Assembly (NCBI GenBank): GCA_003956705.1
Contig: QZCP01000390.1
Span: forward strand, 1 to 64,000
From: Brevipalpus yothersi
Lineage: Eukaryota > Arthropoda > Arachnida > Trombidiformes > Tenuipalpidae
Length of the DNA stretch: 64,000 bases
Reading direction: 5' to 3'
The position numbers and the translations under genes are program-made. The stretch's first letter is position 1. Each line of letters starts with the position of its first letter. Positions 35,338-48,896 of this stretch are shown piece after piece. Below the pieces are notes generated by a model that worked only from the letters and a program-made list of their open reading frames with translations, was not told the origin of the DNA and ran no database searches.

Positions 35338-38300
35338 ATGCCACGAAATACATTGGAGTAAGTAATAAAAACTACTTTTCATGTACATGTGTATGTGTGT
35401 GTGTTGAAACTAGCAAGATTCATAAAATCTGTAGAGGATTGTGATCATGTAAATTTCTCATATCAGATCAGGGTATTTATCTAATCAGGCCTAAAACAAT
35501 TGAAAAAGTTCGACTATAATTTTTCGTGTGTAATTCGAATCATGCTTCATGGCGTAAAATTTTCTCTCTTATTCTGGTTATTGTAGAAAAGTTTGGAAAA
35601 CTGTCTTACTGGGACAAAGCTTATCCATACTTCTAACTGGAACTGGTATTACAAGCCAATTATTACAAGATAACTATAAATTTACCGCTCCAACTGGTAA
35701 GTTTAATCCTAGAGTTTTCTCATCTCTCGTGGAGCACAAAAAAACTTGTCAACTAGTTTTAGTTGAAAGCTTTTGTTTCTCTCCTTCATTCACAAAAAGG
35801 CTATTAACTTTATCTAACAAGTGAACGTTGCTCGAAGAGAATTTAGCACAAGAACTTTGTGATTCTAGACAGCATCTTCTAGCCATTAGTTGTTCTTTAA
35901 CTCACGAAATTAATTATCTATGTCTACCGTTTGCTTCTAGCTGATAGAACAACACTCAAAGTTCTACCATTGGATTAGCAATAGAGCCCATCTAACTAAC
36001 CATTTTTAGCCATCAATTTTGTTTCCTTCTTTGCCTCCTTTCTTGCTAATCTCGTATTTTCAGTACCATTGGAAGGACAAAATGTTTTCATCATAAACTT
36101 TATTGTCTCCAATTTTCAGCTCAAAGCTTTCTCAATTATCTTCTACTGTGCCTCATATTCACAACATGGTTAGCCTTTAAGCCATCTGATCGCTCACTGA
36201 TAACTGTACTTCGTCAACGGGGCTGGAAATATCTTATACTAGCTATAATCGATGTTGAAGCCAATTTTTTGGTTGTCAAAGCTTATCAATACACCACGTT
36301 AACAAGTATTCAGGTGAGTGGTGAATCTGATATTTCATGTATAATAGCTTCTATAAAATTTCATGTTCACTGTGGAGTCCAGAGAAAGAACCAAGAGCCT
36401 ATCTTTCCACATGGTGTCAGTATCATGTTCTTTTTTGTTCCTCTGAAATAACGATCAACTTCAAAAATGAGCTTGTTATTCATTAGCCAGCTATCATTAT
36501 CCTCCCTCAACATGAAGCTCAGTAACACTAGACTGTGTATGAATTAGTGTTCCAGAGTCTAGATTGCTGATCCTTTCTTTTCATATTATTCTGGAGAATC
36601 ATTTTTCGCCTCTATCTTCTGAATGCATTTCTCCTCTCAGCAAATTTCATGAGCTCGAGTTCATATGAATTGTGACATATCATCCAGTCATTCGTTCATA
36701 AACACATTCACTTACGACAGCTTTCAGAGCAGTCCTATTTTGATATTGATTCTTTTACTGTCTCTATTAGATTTCTCGTTTCGAGCATTATTGAAGATAT
36801 TATTCTATCACTCTAAAATCATAGAAACGTTGAATAAACGATGAAACAATGAATAATAACCTCTCCACCTCTTTGAAAGATTTTTTTGAACTAAAAATTT
36901 GCTTACTTAAGCATTTTTGTTTTCCTACTATCGAGAAGCTTTAATTTACATCTGAGGCAATATTCGATCCTCACAACTCTCGATCATTATTTTGTGGAAG
37001 GTTTCGACTCCCAATTAAGCTATCCAATCGATCATTTGCTCTATCGATGTGATACTGATGAACAGAACTATCAAGGAGGATCTCGTTAAATGCTGAAATC
37101 TCCAATTATGCATTAGAATTTCTTTTTGGTTCAAGAGAAAATGGATTGAATCTAGATGGAATATATGCAGAAGATTTGCTATAAAATAAAACAGCTCAAT
37201 GTTTAGAAGCTGAATTCAGGTCTGTCGAATTCAGAAATGTAAAATGCAGGCAAGTTTTCTTTCTATCCCTTCCCCATTCTTCTTTAGAACTGCAATAGTT
37301 AAAAGATAAATCTCGGTCTTTTTTCTCATGGTTATGGGTATCTCACACTTAGCTGCCCAAAGTGATGAATTGTCTCTAAGAGAGTGAACATTTTTCAAAC
37401 AAATTCTCATTCTCCACTGCTTTCAAAACTAGGAGAATTTGGTCCGAGCTTATCAAACAAATAGAAGGCTAATCAGGAAACAAAAAAATCAAAATTTGAA
37501 AAATGCTCAAAAAATTTTCATGAAATTTATTTTTGAAATCCATGGCTTCCCATGTAGTAGAAAGTATTCATGGGATATTCTTCTACTTGAGTGGAATTTG
37601 ATTGCTTCTGACTGCTCCAGCTGCTCGAATGCTAGAGCATCGCAGGAGAAACACCTTGACATGTTCACAATAACTCGCTCTTGCTAAATAATTTCTTCCT
37701 GAGACAGTTTCTCAATCAAAACCTAATCACCGTCCATTGTGTCCATCACTCATGTTATAAAGTAGTGTGTTGATCCAATTAAGTAGTGTTGAAATTTTGT
37801 CCATAGCTCACTAACTGTTGAGTCACTCCTTTGATTGTGACCCACTCAACAAATTAGCGGGAACATTTTGTGTGTGTTTGTGTGAGCTCAAATGGTAGAA
37901 CTTCTCGCGAATTCCTCCAGAATTGCTTTCAGAACTAACAATCCCAGACTAAATGTGAATGATTCTCTCTTGGAGCACGAGCATCATCCATTCTCCATTT
38001 TTTCCTAGCATCTATTTTTCCAAGTCACTCAATTTTGCTCCATGTTCTTGAACACCTCCACTCATATATCCTCTCTCTCTATCAGTTTTTCCTTCTTACT
38101 TAGCTGTCATTTCTTTTCTTTTCGATTTGAGAGTATTCCTTTATCCTAGCTTCAAGCATGAAGAGAGAATGAGATTTATTTCACAAAGGAATCCGTATTT
38201 CAGCTCATTTCCCTACCAAAAGTGAACCGCTTCTTTCTTTTTAGCTTGCTACATCATTTCTCTATTTTATCCTCTTGTTGTGTGAAAATGTGATACTCAA

Positions 38301-41300
38301 TCGATTGGCATCCTGTTGAAGTTCTCACTGGTCAAAAAATTTTTCTCAAAGCTCGTGCACTCCACTGTTTAACCGGAAAACACTAGAATAGTCATTTTGT
38401 GTAACAAAAGTATGTGAGCAGCAACAACAATTTTAGACCCCTCTTTTTTGAATTCTTCCCTCTTGTCTCAAATACCAACAAAACTGAGGTCCCATGATAG
38501 TTCATGTAGATAATGTTCAATGCAAGCTATTCAACTCTTTTTATTTCCTTCCTCTCGAGAGGATGCGGAACTATTTGCTCTTCTCTGGCTTTTTATTATT
38601 CACCAAGAAGAGATCTCCGGAAATTCAGTGAAAAAATTTAACTCGAACTGTTCAAGCTTTTTTGTCCCTATTTATCCAGCTTGTCTCCTTGTCGAATCAT
38701 CTTACAAATTCTCAAAAATTTTCTGTGTGATCTTCTCTCTCAGGAAAAATTTACTCGATCGTTTTAATTCTATATTTTGAAGAAATCTTGCGAACAAGGT
38801 ACCTTCAGTTGAGTATTTGAAGAGATCGAAATCTCATAGCATCATAGTGTTCGTTTGACAAATGAAATACAGATGAAATATATGTGTATATATATTTCAA
38901 ATCCCTTGGACCCGATAAATTGAATTCTGACTAATCTATCTTCCTTTCTCTACTACGTTTTCTCTAGATATTGACCTGGCCTAAAAATCATAAGCTTCTT
39001 CCTCTTCATAGTTTGTCTCATGATTCAGTAGCTCAGACAGTCTCATACATTATTCAGAAATTGACAAATATATGTAGGAATGAAAATTTTTCTACAATGA
39101 AGACTATTAGGGGGCGATGCAGCACACCATGGTTTCGAATGTGATTGAAATTCGTTATTATCGTTCTGGATTGAAATTGCATGAAGTTAAACTTGTGAAT
39201 CAAAGTCACATCTTCCCTTTATCAGCAATGGAACGATGATTTGTGAAAAATTCCAAAAGATAGGTTCAATGAACTGTTCAAAATTCTACTCTCCTTTCAT
39301 TTTGAACTTTTTCCAGTGGAATGCATGCTTACCTCATGGATTCTCGACATGTCTTCGATTTCAGGATCAGCTTTCGTGGCATAAGTTTACACAAAATTCA
39401 ATCACCAAACTGTCTCAATGATATTCGAGATGAAGGTTAAGGAATGCTCAGATGTTTCATCTGACCATTGTGAAGAGAGGTTGAAGAGCTACTCATGCAT
39501 CCAATAATCAAAACATACTGGTCTTCATGTAAACATTCTCAGGTTCTCTTCCATTTAGTAACTCGCTGAATCTATTGGATACAGATAAATATCGATGCAG
39601 TGTGTATATCGATCGAACTACACTGTACCATCATTGAGACTGGAATTCAAATGCATTCATGCCAAATTATTCAGCCCTCTTACTATTTCTACTCTCTGTT
39701 CTGATGATTTGATATGTTTTATTGGTTTCGTTTGCTCTTATATGAACACTTTTCTTGTTCCATCGCTTCATCAGTGATGCTTATAACAACTGAAGCAGCA
39801 CTTTTCCTCTCTAATACTATCAATGTTCACACTTGGTAGGAAGCATTTCTCTCTCTTCTCCATCTGAATAGCTTAGATGTATCAGTCAATAGATATTCTA
39901 TATATATTGCCACGCTTGACCATTCATTTATTGCCAACCATTTAGTGAATATGTCTATCGATCAGAATGGGGGGAATTGAGTGTGAATATTGACTCTGAT
40001 TTGTATGAATCTGGCAGAATGTGGAGATGAATTTCGTAATTCAATTCATCAGTGTTTGAGTTCAAATTTGCTTAGCTTCTTCAGCTTCTATTGTTCTATC
40101 TACATGTACTATGATCTTTACCTGAAATAATATATATGACACGCTTATCCTCTTGGTAAACAGGCAGCTTCAAGCTTCCAAAATACTTTTCTCCATCAAA
40201 TTATTCAGTGAGCTGAGATTGATGAGTTGACAATTTTCTTATTGAATTGAACTCAGCATTTGGAAACTATTTTGAAAAATCAAATTATATTCCTTGACAC
40301 TGGTTCTTGAAATGAAGATAATTTGTTTTCTTCGCTTTCACAAGTGTCAAATTAATTCAAAATTTTCGCTATCCAAAGGTCATATGGATGCTGTCATTCC
40401 AAAATTTCCATGTTCTCGTGATAAGAGAATATGTTCTAGGGCTTGTAAAGAACATCCATTCGGCTATCATGTTACATTTTTAGAATACTAGCATACTGTT
40501 AATCACAACATAGTGTTGGAAGTTTTCATGATCTTGAAGTTTTTTCCGGTGACAATGATCGAATTATCTCGAATGTATGCATTGTGTGGATCGTATCATG
40601 AATCAAACTGATTAGATCATTACTCTCTCTTTACTCACTGCTTCTTGGGTCTCATTATCACGATGGGAAGCTTTCGAGATGCATACAAATCCAATTCTTG
40701 TTTAAACTCTGAATGCTTCTTGATTCCTCTGCAAGAATTACCCTTTTTCTCTTCACTCTTACAGAGATGAGGTTTCATTTTATTTCGTTAGACTTATACA
40801 GTAAAGAATAGAAGCCATTTCCGAGTGGAATTATACAAACAAAATTGTGAATGAGAATGCAAAGAGCATCTGTTTCATCAACTAGAGTAACGATTTTTCT
40901 GAAACTGACAAGCACAATTGGAAAATGAAACTCAGCTGGATATTGCCTTACTTTCCTGTCCATAAACTATGAATACTCATTCAAATAATCTTGCTGTTTT
41001 GAGGAATTTGAGAGCATCATGTAAATTCTCTTCATCATCTCATATTACGTGCTCTATTATTTTGTCAGACATTCCAGGTAAAGATTTGAGCTTACTTATC
41101 AGCCTAAAAGCTAGAATATTTTGCTTTGAAAATCGCTCTTAACATAGTACAAAAATATGTCAAAATGAATATTTCCTCTCTTTATCAGAACTGCACATAG
41201 GTTAAAGTATAATGCTCCTGATTTGATATGGATACCGTTCTGCATAAATGTCAGTGAATCATTTTTAATGAAAATCGTATTTGAATCGAAATTTTCCATG

Positions 41301-43865
41301 AAACTATGACTACCTTACGAGCAATGCCTACTTCCCTCTTCACTTTTCCAATGGATCTCAAATGACAAATGTATCATGTCTAGAGTGTTTATTTTGATCC
41401 ATAGTATCTGGAAGATAGTTTTCTCATGTGTTTTATTTTTCCTCGAGCACTCCATTTATCTGTGAAAAAATGTCATCGAGGTCATCTCATGAGAGAGAAA
41501 GATGAAGATTTCTAAGCACAAATTCAAGTGAATTTAGCTCCTCCTTGAAGGTGAGCAGCTGATACAAATTCCTTTCTCAACTAAACAGCTGACAGTAGAT
41601 GATTTTGAGAGAAGTATTCTCATGAGACCCTCAAATTATACAGACACACTTCAAGTGGATATATAAGCTGACGACATTTAATTTGATACTGTCATATGAT
41701 AACCATACAAACTCAGCTGTTCACTATTTTCCCGGCCAATTTGATCGGCTGGTCATCATTGATGCTCTCACTAACAAAAGATTCTTCTTTTTTGCTGTGG
41801 AAAAATGAATGAAGTACTTTGCTCGTAAAACTTCTTTTATTTAAACCAATTTCACCATTTTTTTGTCGACTTACGCACAATTTAATCTGAACTTATGTCT
41901 TCTTTTTACCACCCAATTTCATCTTCTCTCTTTCTCTGTCTCTTCTTCCTTTTTCTCAACAGCTTTTGGATTGCTTCACAATTCCAACAGTTTTATCGCT
42001 CTCATGGCTGTGCATTGGTGTACGATATGGTATTGTTCACATCATTGGTGTTTGCTTCTCGCTCATCGGAATCGGATGTCTGGTATATGCGGATCTCGAT
42101 GAGAGTACAAAACAAATTGAAGGTAAAACCCCAGAAAAAGCTTGAAAAAGAAAAAGCTAAACTTTGAGCCCCGAAAAATATCTATGGGCTTGTTTTCCTT
42201 TCCCTAGTTTCTGTTGGTGAATTCTTCCTCTATCTTTCTTCCCAATTGTCCACTTACTTTTTTTGTTGTTCAGTTGCTTTTTTTTCTCCTTCTCTCTTCC
42301 CAATGGGAATACCATAAGAGAAGGATAACTTTTTTGGCCAGATCTTAATTTGATAGATGGTGAGGACAATTTGAACGACACCAACAAAGTGCATTTGATC
42401 CTCTCCAGGATCATCAGTCCCTTTCAGTTCTTCTCTGATGTCCTTCTTGACACAATTCATCTCACCAATGGCCTAGTGACAATGATAGCCGACAGATCTG
42501 AATTTGACGCCAGACAATTGATGTTGAAGTCATCGCTTCCATCCAGAGCATGCTTAAGCTTGAAATAAAATGCTGTTTCTCTCCTATCAGAATGGAATGA
42601 TAGAAATTAGTTTTATAGTACCTATTTTATTGACATTTGATTGCTTGCGCTCAGTCCTTCGAACAGAAACTCTCATGTGCGAAGGTATTTCGAGTTTTTT
42701 GGCTTGGTAACCAAAGAACCGAAGAGAATCAAGTGCGAATTTTTATGCTTGCAACTTCTTCCTAATGTGATTTATATGATAGCTCAGAACTTACCAAATT
42801 TCTTTGAATTCCCCCCTATGAGGTATCAGTATTTGAATAAGTAAAAAGAGAAAATCTATCAACTTATATGGCTGAAAGATGCATTCTCCCAACACCTACA
42901 CGCTATTTACTTGCACTATCTACTTATCATCTACATATAAGTAGGTTTATGTGATTTTGATCTTGGGCTCTCATTTGCATTGAATCTAGAGAAGAAAAAT
43001 TTTTCATGCAAATCATTTTCTGATGATGATTCAATTTATATAATCATGAAACTGAGTTTATGTCTGAATTTTTATCAGCTCCAAATCGAGGAAACTAGTG
43101 CTCAAAATGCTTATGTTAGTTTTTTCAAGCCTCCACAAGTAAAACTGACTATTTACTTCGCTCTTGTTTCTTTTCGAATCGAATTTACTGGCGATATTTT
43201 CTATCTAAAGCGTATCTCATTCTTCTTACGAGTTGGAAAAAAATCCGATAACCATGAATTGATGTTGGATGCAGGGGAATCGTTCATTGGAAATCGATGA
43301 GAGACTAGGATTTTTTCTATACAAGAGCGATGATTGTGAATGCATTTGTGTTTGTGTTCACGCTCATACTACACTTCTTAACGCTTCTTGTCCTTATCTT
43401 GAGGTGATTCTGATTAGAACATCTCATTATTCAGCTCCATAGCCTTTCCTTGCCACATTGAGCAGTGGATTAGTGAGTTTTTCTGTGTGTCTTTTCTCCT
43501 CATTACTGATGGGCATGGAACATGGAAAAAGAGTCTCTCTCAGTCGGATTGCATTCATAGTGGATCAGAAATAATGATGATGATCTCCCCTCTTACGTTC
43601 GCTAGTATGGATAGGATGAAAAGCGTCTATTTGATCATGCTTTTAACTTGAACCATCTTACTTATCCAGAAATATCTATATTTCAAGGATGAATTCATTT
43701 CCACTCTTCACAGAGCCATTGAAAAAGATCAGGCAAATGACTACAGGAAAAAATCGATCATTTCTTGGATCTGTCACCAAAAGTGAAAAGTATGGATTCT
43801 CAATTGCTTCAAAATGTCTGATTTTCTGCTTGGTGGAATTGTTCTCATGAAAGGGAGAGAAACAG

Positions 43866-43898
<33 letters not shown>

Positions 43899-46800
43899 AG
43901 TTCTCGAGCATAAAATAGATACATTTTGCGCGGGAAAAGCCCATTCTGTTTTTATCTATTCACCCATTTTTTGACTTCAATCATAGCTCTTGAAATGATT
44001 CCATCTTACATTCTCACGAAAATCATAATGTTCTCTTTTTTCTTTAAGAACGTTCAGCTTGGAAGATTTCCAACCTAGAATAGTTGAACACAGCTCCATT
44101 GTTCTTCTCGAAATCTTGTTTGTCTATTACTGGTATACTCATAACTTTCCTTCTTGTCCAGCTTTTTTTCGATTTGATAACTGTACGATAGGCATGAATC
44201 CTTGAAGAATTGATCATTTGATTCGGATAAAGGCCAATCATAAGGAATGTTTTTTCACGAAAGGAACCATCTATTTTCTCTCTCATAATTCTGCCATTGG
44301 AGGAAATATTTCACCGCATTACAGGATATTTTCTTTGCAAACACTTCATGAGTCTGTTGATTTGTGCGCTCTTCGTGGTACTTTCTTGGTGATCTAATCT
44401 CATTGTTCAAGAGCCCTATGGTTGTTGTTGGCTCCTCTTTTTTTCCAGAAGGGCCAGCAGCGAAGATTTTCTTTTCACCCTGAGTAATTCGACAGCAAAG
44501 CAATCTATTTGAACTTGGTTCCCAGTAGAATTTATGATTTCGAATGAGCACACAGTTGAAAATTCTCATCTTCCTTGTTATAATTCTTTTTTTCTCACCT
44601 TCTTCTCTCCTCTTCGCTTTTTTTACAGCAAAAGACCGTTTTCTAGGTGATATGTTGTGCATTCTTGGTGCTACTCTCTATGGAATGTCAAATGTGGCTC
44701 AAGAATACGTGATCAAAAGCTTCAGTATTGTCGAATTTCTTGGAATGATTGGTTTGTTTGGGAGCATTGTTAATGGAGTTCAACTGTGAGTTGAAAAAGT
44801 TATACTTATTAGTTCAAGCTCAATTGAATTTGATATTATTTCTATTCATTCTTTGGAACTCAATTCATTTCTTCACACATGAGAATCCATCTCAGGATGA
44901 GCATGATCAAATAAAGAGGAAAAACCAACCATCATCTATCCTCATTTCGATGTCATGGCTCTAGATCATTGAACTCTCAGTCTCTCAGATGAGAATGTCG
45001 TCGAAAAAATACACATTTATGGAATCAGCTAAAATTCGGTGATGAGTATATAGAGATAGCTATCAAAAAATTCCCAAGACAAAAGCTGAGCTAATTGCCC
45101 CTCATAAAGAGCAAAGAAGTGGAAGAACAAAAGATTTGCTTTCCTAGCAGAACTAAAGCACTGGGGACAGTCAACTTAACATATTTTCCTAGATTCATTT
45201 CCATCAGATTGAGATGGATTCAAGGATTTCATTGCGATGAGTTACAGACTGCAAATGCGTTAAAAATGAGTTCAATAGTATTTCAATAATTTCTTTTTCT
45301 CTTCATTCACTCACTTTTTACAAATTTTTGATAAATTTTACTATATTTTACAGAGTTATCATGGAGCGAGACCAGATCAAAATTCTATTTCAATTGGAAA
45401 AAATTGAAGAAATGTGCCTGATTTTTGGCTTTGCTGCATGTCTACTGCTCCTGTATATCACGATGCCTCTTGTTCTTCAAGTCAGCTCGGCCACCTCAGT
45501 GAATCTTTCTGTGTTATCAGCCGATTTTTATGCACTTGTTATTGGTCTATATTTATTTAATTTCAAAGTAAGTCAATTACGAAGTCATAATCGTAAAGGT
45601 TGGTAAAACTCAACATCATTCAAGTTGCTTCGTACTTCCATAGAATGCATGCAAATGTTATTGTTACCAAATGACTACAACCACTATTATTAATCTTGTA
45701 ATGAGATCTCTCTTTCCATTATATCACATGCTTAATTTAACTAAGAATCATTCCTATTGCGTAGAGAATGCCTTAACTGTGAGTTAGGATCGATTATTTC
45801 TTTCTTTCTCTCTCCCACTGCTATTCTCTGTTGAACTATCTTACCTCGAATTCCTCTTGATCCTGTAGCTTTGCACAATACGCTCATCCTGAGGTTCGCC
45901 TCCTATTCGTCTTTCTCTCTCTCTCTCTCTCTCTCTCTTCTTCTCATCATATTTCCTAAATCATGATTCTAGACTTGACTATCATTCATCTTCCTTGTAG
46001 TAGTAGTAGCAATTCGTTCTCAAGTTGCTCAGCTTCTTCACTCCTCTCTCATTCTCACATTCCCTTTTCTCATCTTCTCTATCTTCTATCGTATTCTATT
46101 CTTCGCACAGCTATTTTTCATCCTTCTCTTCTTCCTTTCATCCCTCCTCTCATCTCACTTCCTTTCATCATATCTATTCTCATCACTTCCTCCTTAGAAG
46201 CTATCTGGTTCTTCCCTAGTATCAGGTCCAATCCACAGTTTGTTCGGCTCATTAAAGAGTGGTTTACTTAACTCTTCTTAACTATTGTATACTTGCAAAT
46301 TAGAGAATTCTGAAGAAAGCTGAAGAATTTGTCTTCGAAATACCAATTGTAAGCTGAGGCACATGAAATTCTGGTCAGCTTAAGCTCTTTTCAGTGTTTG
46401 GAGCTATTTCACTACATATTCAGGAAGAATTTTCTCGTAAACTTAGTCTCTCCATCCAATCTTCATACAAACTTGCTCATGATCATGTTCGATTAAAAAT
46501 TTTTCAAATTTCCTTCAAAAATTACGTTTGATTGCACCCAAGAAGCAAAATTTCTTCTTCCTTTTTGTGGCTAATTTTGTCTGGAATCGTGGTAAATTCT
46601 CTGATTTGAGAACACACATTTTTCTGCCTAGTCCTGTGAGGTATCTTAGGAAGTAGCCTATTTTATAGAGGTATAGAATGTCTTCTCAATCATCTTCTCA
46701 GATCATAAATGTTATCTAATGGAAAGTCTCTGCTCAAAAGGGCTTCATGTTTTAGGCCCTCCAGTAGTTGCTCAATGAGGTTATTTGATTTTCTCTTTCC

Positions 46801-47820
46801 AATTGACTCATTTATTTTTCCAAGCCACTCATCTCTTGTTGAGTGTTTGGCAACTTACTTTCATCCATTTATTTTCTCCATGTCTCATTTATTTTTCGCA
46901 AATAATACTATCATCATTAAGGGTTTCTTTACCGAGGAAATCATTCATCTATTGATCCTTTCCCTGAATTTTTGGTCTAAGCAAAGGAGGAAGAAATAGC
47001 TGTTAGCTTTTACATCCCAAAAATCTTGATTTTGAGAGGGAAAATTTTTCTTTGGGCTCTAACAGTATCTGTACAATATTAGAAATCAGATTCTGATTTT
47101 ATGAACTCGATGATGTACCAAATCTTTGGTTCCCTCTAAAGATTATTCCAATAATCTACATGAATATACTTTTCACTAGTTTTGCAGCTAAATTGATGCC
47201 ATTTGATTACGAAAAAAGGCTTTTCTTCCTCATATTCATTTCACTTTCTTCCATTGCATTCACAGTTTAGCTGGCTATATTTTCTATCATTTGGACTCAT
47301 TATCTTCGGTGTTTCAATATTCAACCTGGTACCTGCTCCATCATCAATCGATCTTAATAGTGAATCACCATCTACCTCACCTAACATAAGATCAAGACAA
47401 CAATCAGCATCTGGTGGTCCTATGGACGATTCAAAATCAAACCCATATACATCGTTAGATCCCGAAAGTGATTCTAATCGCTTGACAATCAGCAACAATA
47501 TAAATAATGATACAACTCCAAGTGTAACTTTTATATCATCAAGCAGTTCGGCTGCATCTTCTTTCCCATTCAATGAGACTCCTGGTCAAACTAGTGGTAC
47601 AAAAATTGGTAGCAATTTCCTGAATCACCGCTCTTACAAGTCAACTAATACAACCATCAAACCCATACAAGATGTCATTTCTCAAAGTGACCTTATCATT
47701 TCCAATAGACCGCCTTCGAAATCTTTGTCAAAATCATCATCACTTTCACAAGCATTCATCACAGATCATTTTCCTAAAAAACACCAAGAAATAAAGGGAA
47801 TATGGCAAGAGCAGTGTTAA
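35338..47820 (+). CDS. SLC35F1/F2-like solute carrier
   Basis: Seven exons (35338-35357, 35587-35696, 36120-36313, 41963-42122, 44629-44785, 45354-45567, 47266-47820) give 469 residues; human SLC35F1/F2 have about 370-410. The protein is a ten-span membrane transporter of the drug/metabolite superfamily. Hallmarks are VLLGQSLS near the start, DVEANFLVVKAYQYTTLTS ending at the exon 3 donor, LLDCF opening exon 4, the GDMLCILGATLYGMSNVAQE stretch, and SATSVNLSVLSADFYAL. The last exon carries the final membrane span (about 286-308) and then a polar Ser/Thr/Asn-rich cytoplasmic tail of about 150 residues, longer than in human homologs. Human SLC35F2 imports queuosine/queuine-type compounds; the substrate here is unknown. 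Introns 3, 4 and 6 are long (about 5.6, 2.5 and 1.7 kb). Confidence 0.92.
36314..41962 (+). other. Large intron 3 of the SLC35F gene
   Basis: About 5.6 kb of AT-rich, T-biased sequence on the coding strand. It has no microsatellite, no transposon terminal repeat that I could spot and no convincing ORF; frames such as 37439-37687, 38520-38780 and 40294-40491 look random. Confidence 0.6.
42350..42568. other. Coding-like, less AT-rich island in SLC35F intron 4
   Basis: Within intron 4 this 220-base island is richer in GC than its flanks and open on both strands. The plus frame reads 72 residues (start Met-Ile-Asp-Gly-Glu-Asp-Asn). On the minus strand two overlapping frames have purine-first codons, one with Lys-His-Ala-Leu-Asp-Gly-Ser-Asp-Asp and one with Lys-Lys-Asp-Ile-Arg-Glu-Glu. 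This pattern suits a frameshifted gene fragment on minus. I do not recognise the parent. Confidence 0.2.
43868..43898. repeat. (GA)n microsatellite in SLC35F intron 4
   Basis: About 31 bases of GA dinucleotide. Confidence 0.9.
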
Positions 47821-48601
47821 AGTTGAATTATCATTATGAATCATTATTTTCCACTGATACAGAGTCGTTTTTAGAGATTCTCATCTCGACAGTATATTGG
47901 AAAAATATCCTCCAAGACCATGTTTTCAATTAAATTTTTTTAGAAGGCTAATCGAGTCCAATGTGTTTCTCAATTTTTAATCAAGCTGTCTACAATGAAG
48001 GAAAAAGTATTTCGAAGGATCCATCATCAGCCTCTAGCAGTAATCGACCCATCATGCATGTCCCGCTTGCGAATTGCTCGTGATAGAAAAAGAGAGATAG
48101 TTAGAATTGCAAATCTAGAATTCTCATTCCAAGCAATAACTTCAATTGACTCAACCCGTGTTGCTCACCTTCCATGTTTAACATTGAGTTATCGGAAGTA
48201 TCAAAATCAAGTTCACCTCCTATGTCATCTATCATCTATCGTGAAACTCGTATATGAGGTGTTTTCATTGGTTCTGTTGACGTTATATGTACATGAGCAC
48301 ATAAATGCACTATTTTATCGAGAATACCGACGGAAAGAAAAAATTTGCCATGTTTTTATTTCAATCCGATCGGGAAGTGACCTAGAATGATCTGCTCCTC
48401 TTCTCTACTAATGATCGAAGTCAACCAGAACGAACGTGTGATGCATTAAATCACTGTCACTACAGTTTCTTTAATTCTGATCCTTGGTGCCTTCAAATCA
48501 ATGGTCAGTTTTCGGGAAAAAAAGAAATTAAGAGTCCATGAAAAGACTGAGATGCTAATTCATTCAGATACCAGTTTTCTTACTCCTTCCTCATTAAGCT
48601 T

Positions 48602-48645
<44 letters not shown>

Positions 48646-48896
48646 ATAGACAGCTCACTCGAAGTATAAAACACAAATAAAGCACAAATGTGCGGACAAA
48701 TCAACATAATTATATTTCATTCATCAGTGTGACTCTGTGATCAACCTTTTTAGGTGAAGAGTATAAGATTCTCTCTCTCTTTCTCTGTTTTCTCTGTCTC
48801 TGTTATTGAGCTTCCATAGCAAAGTCATTATCACCTCAGCTCAAGTTCATATCATCATCGTTAGTGTTTGTGTACTCTGTGATCTAACTTTCAACG
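47821..48896. other. SLC35F 3' flank and methyltransferase promoter
   Basis: No gene called. A frame at 47995-48390 (131 codons) follows the transporter stop in the same orientation and could be UTR. It has no domain I know, and a different frame over its first 60 bases is Ser-rich like the transporter tail, so a lost or alternative end of that tail is possible. A CT microsatellite lies at 48602-48644, about 250 bases before the next start. Confidence 0.45.
48602..48644. repeat. (CT)n microsatellite
   Basis: About 43 bases of CT dinucleotide upstream of the methyltransferase gene. Confidence 0.95.

Noticed and set aside
44255..44662. A 135-codon minus-strand frame in SLC35F intron 4
   Set aside because: It overlaps the start of a real plus-strand exon and a polypyrimidine acceptor region, which read as Lys/Arg on minus.
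45880..45920. A GGTTCGCCTCC string resembling a tRNA B box
   Set aside because: No A box, acceptor stem or cloverleaf could be formed around it.
47995..48390. A 131-codon plus frame after the SLC35F stop
   Set aside because: No domain, no good acceptor tying it to the transporter, and likely 3' flank. Kept only as a note under that spacer.
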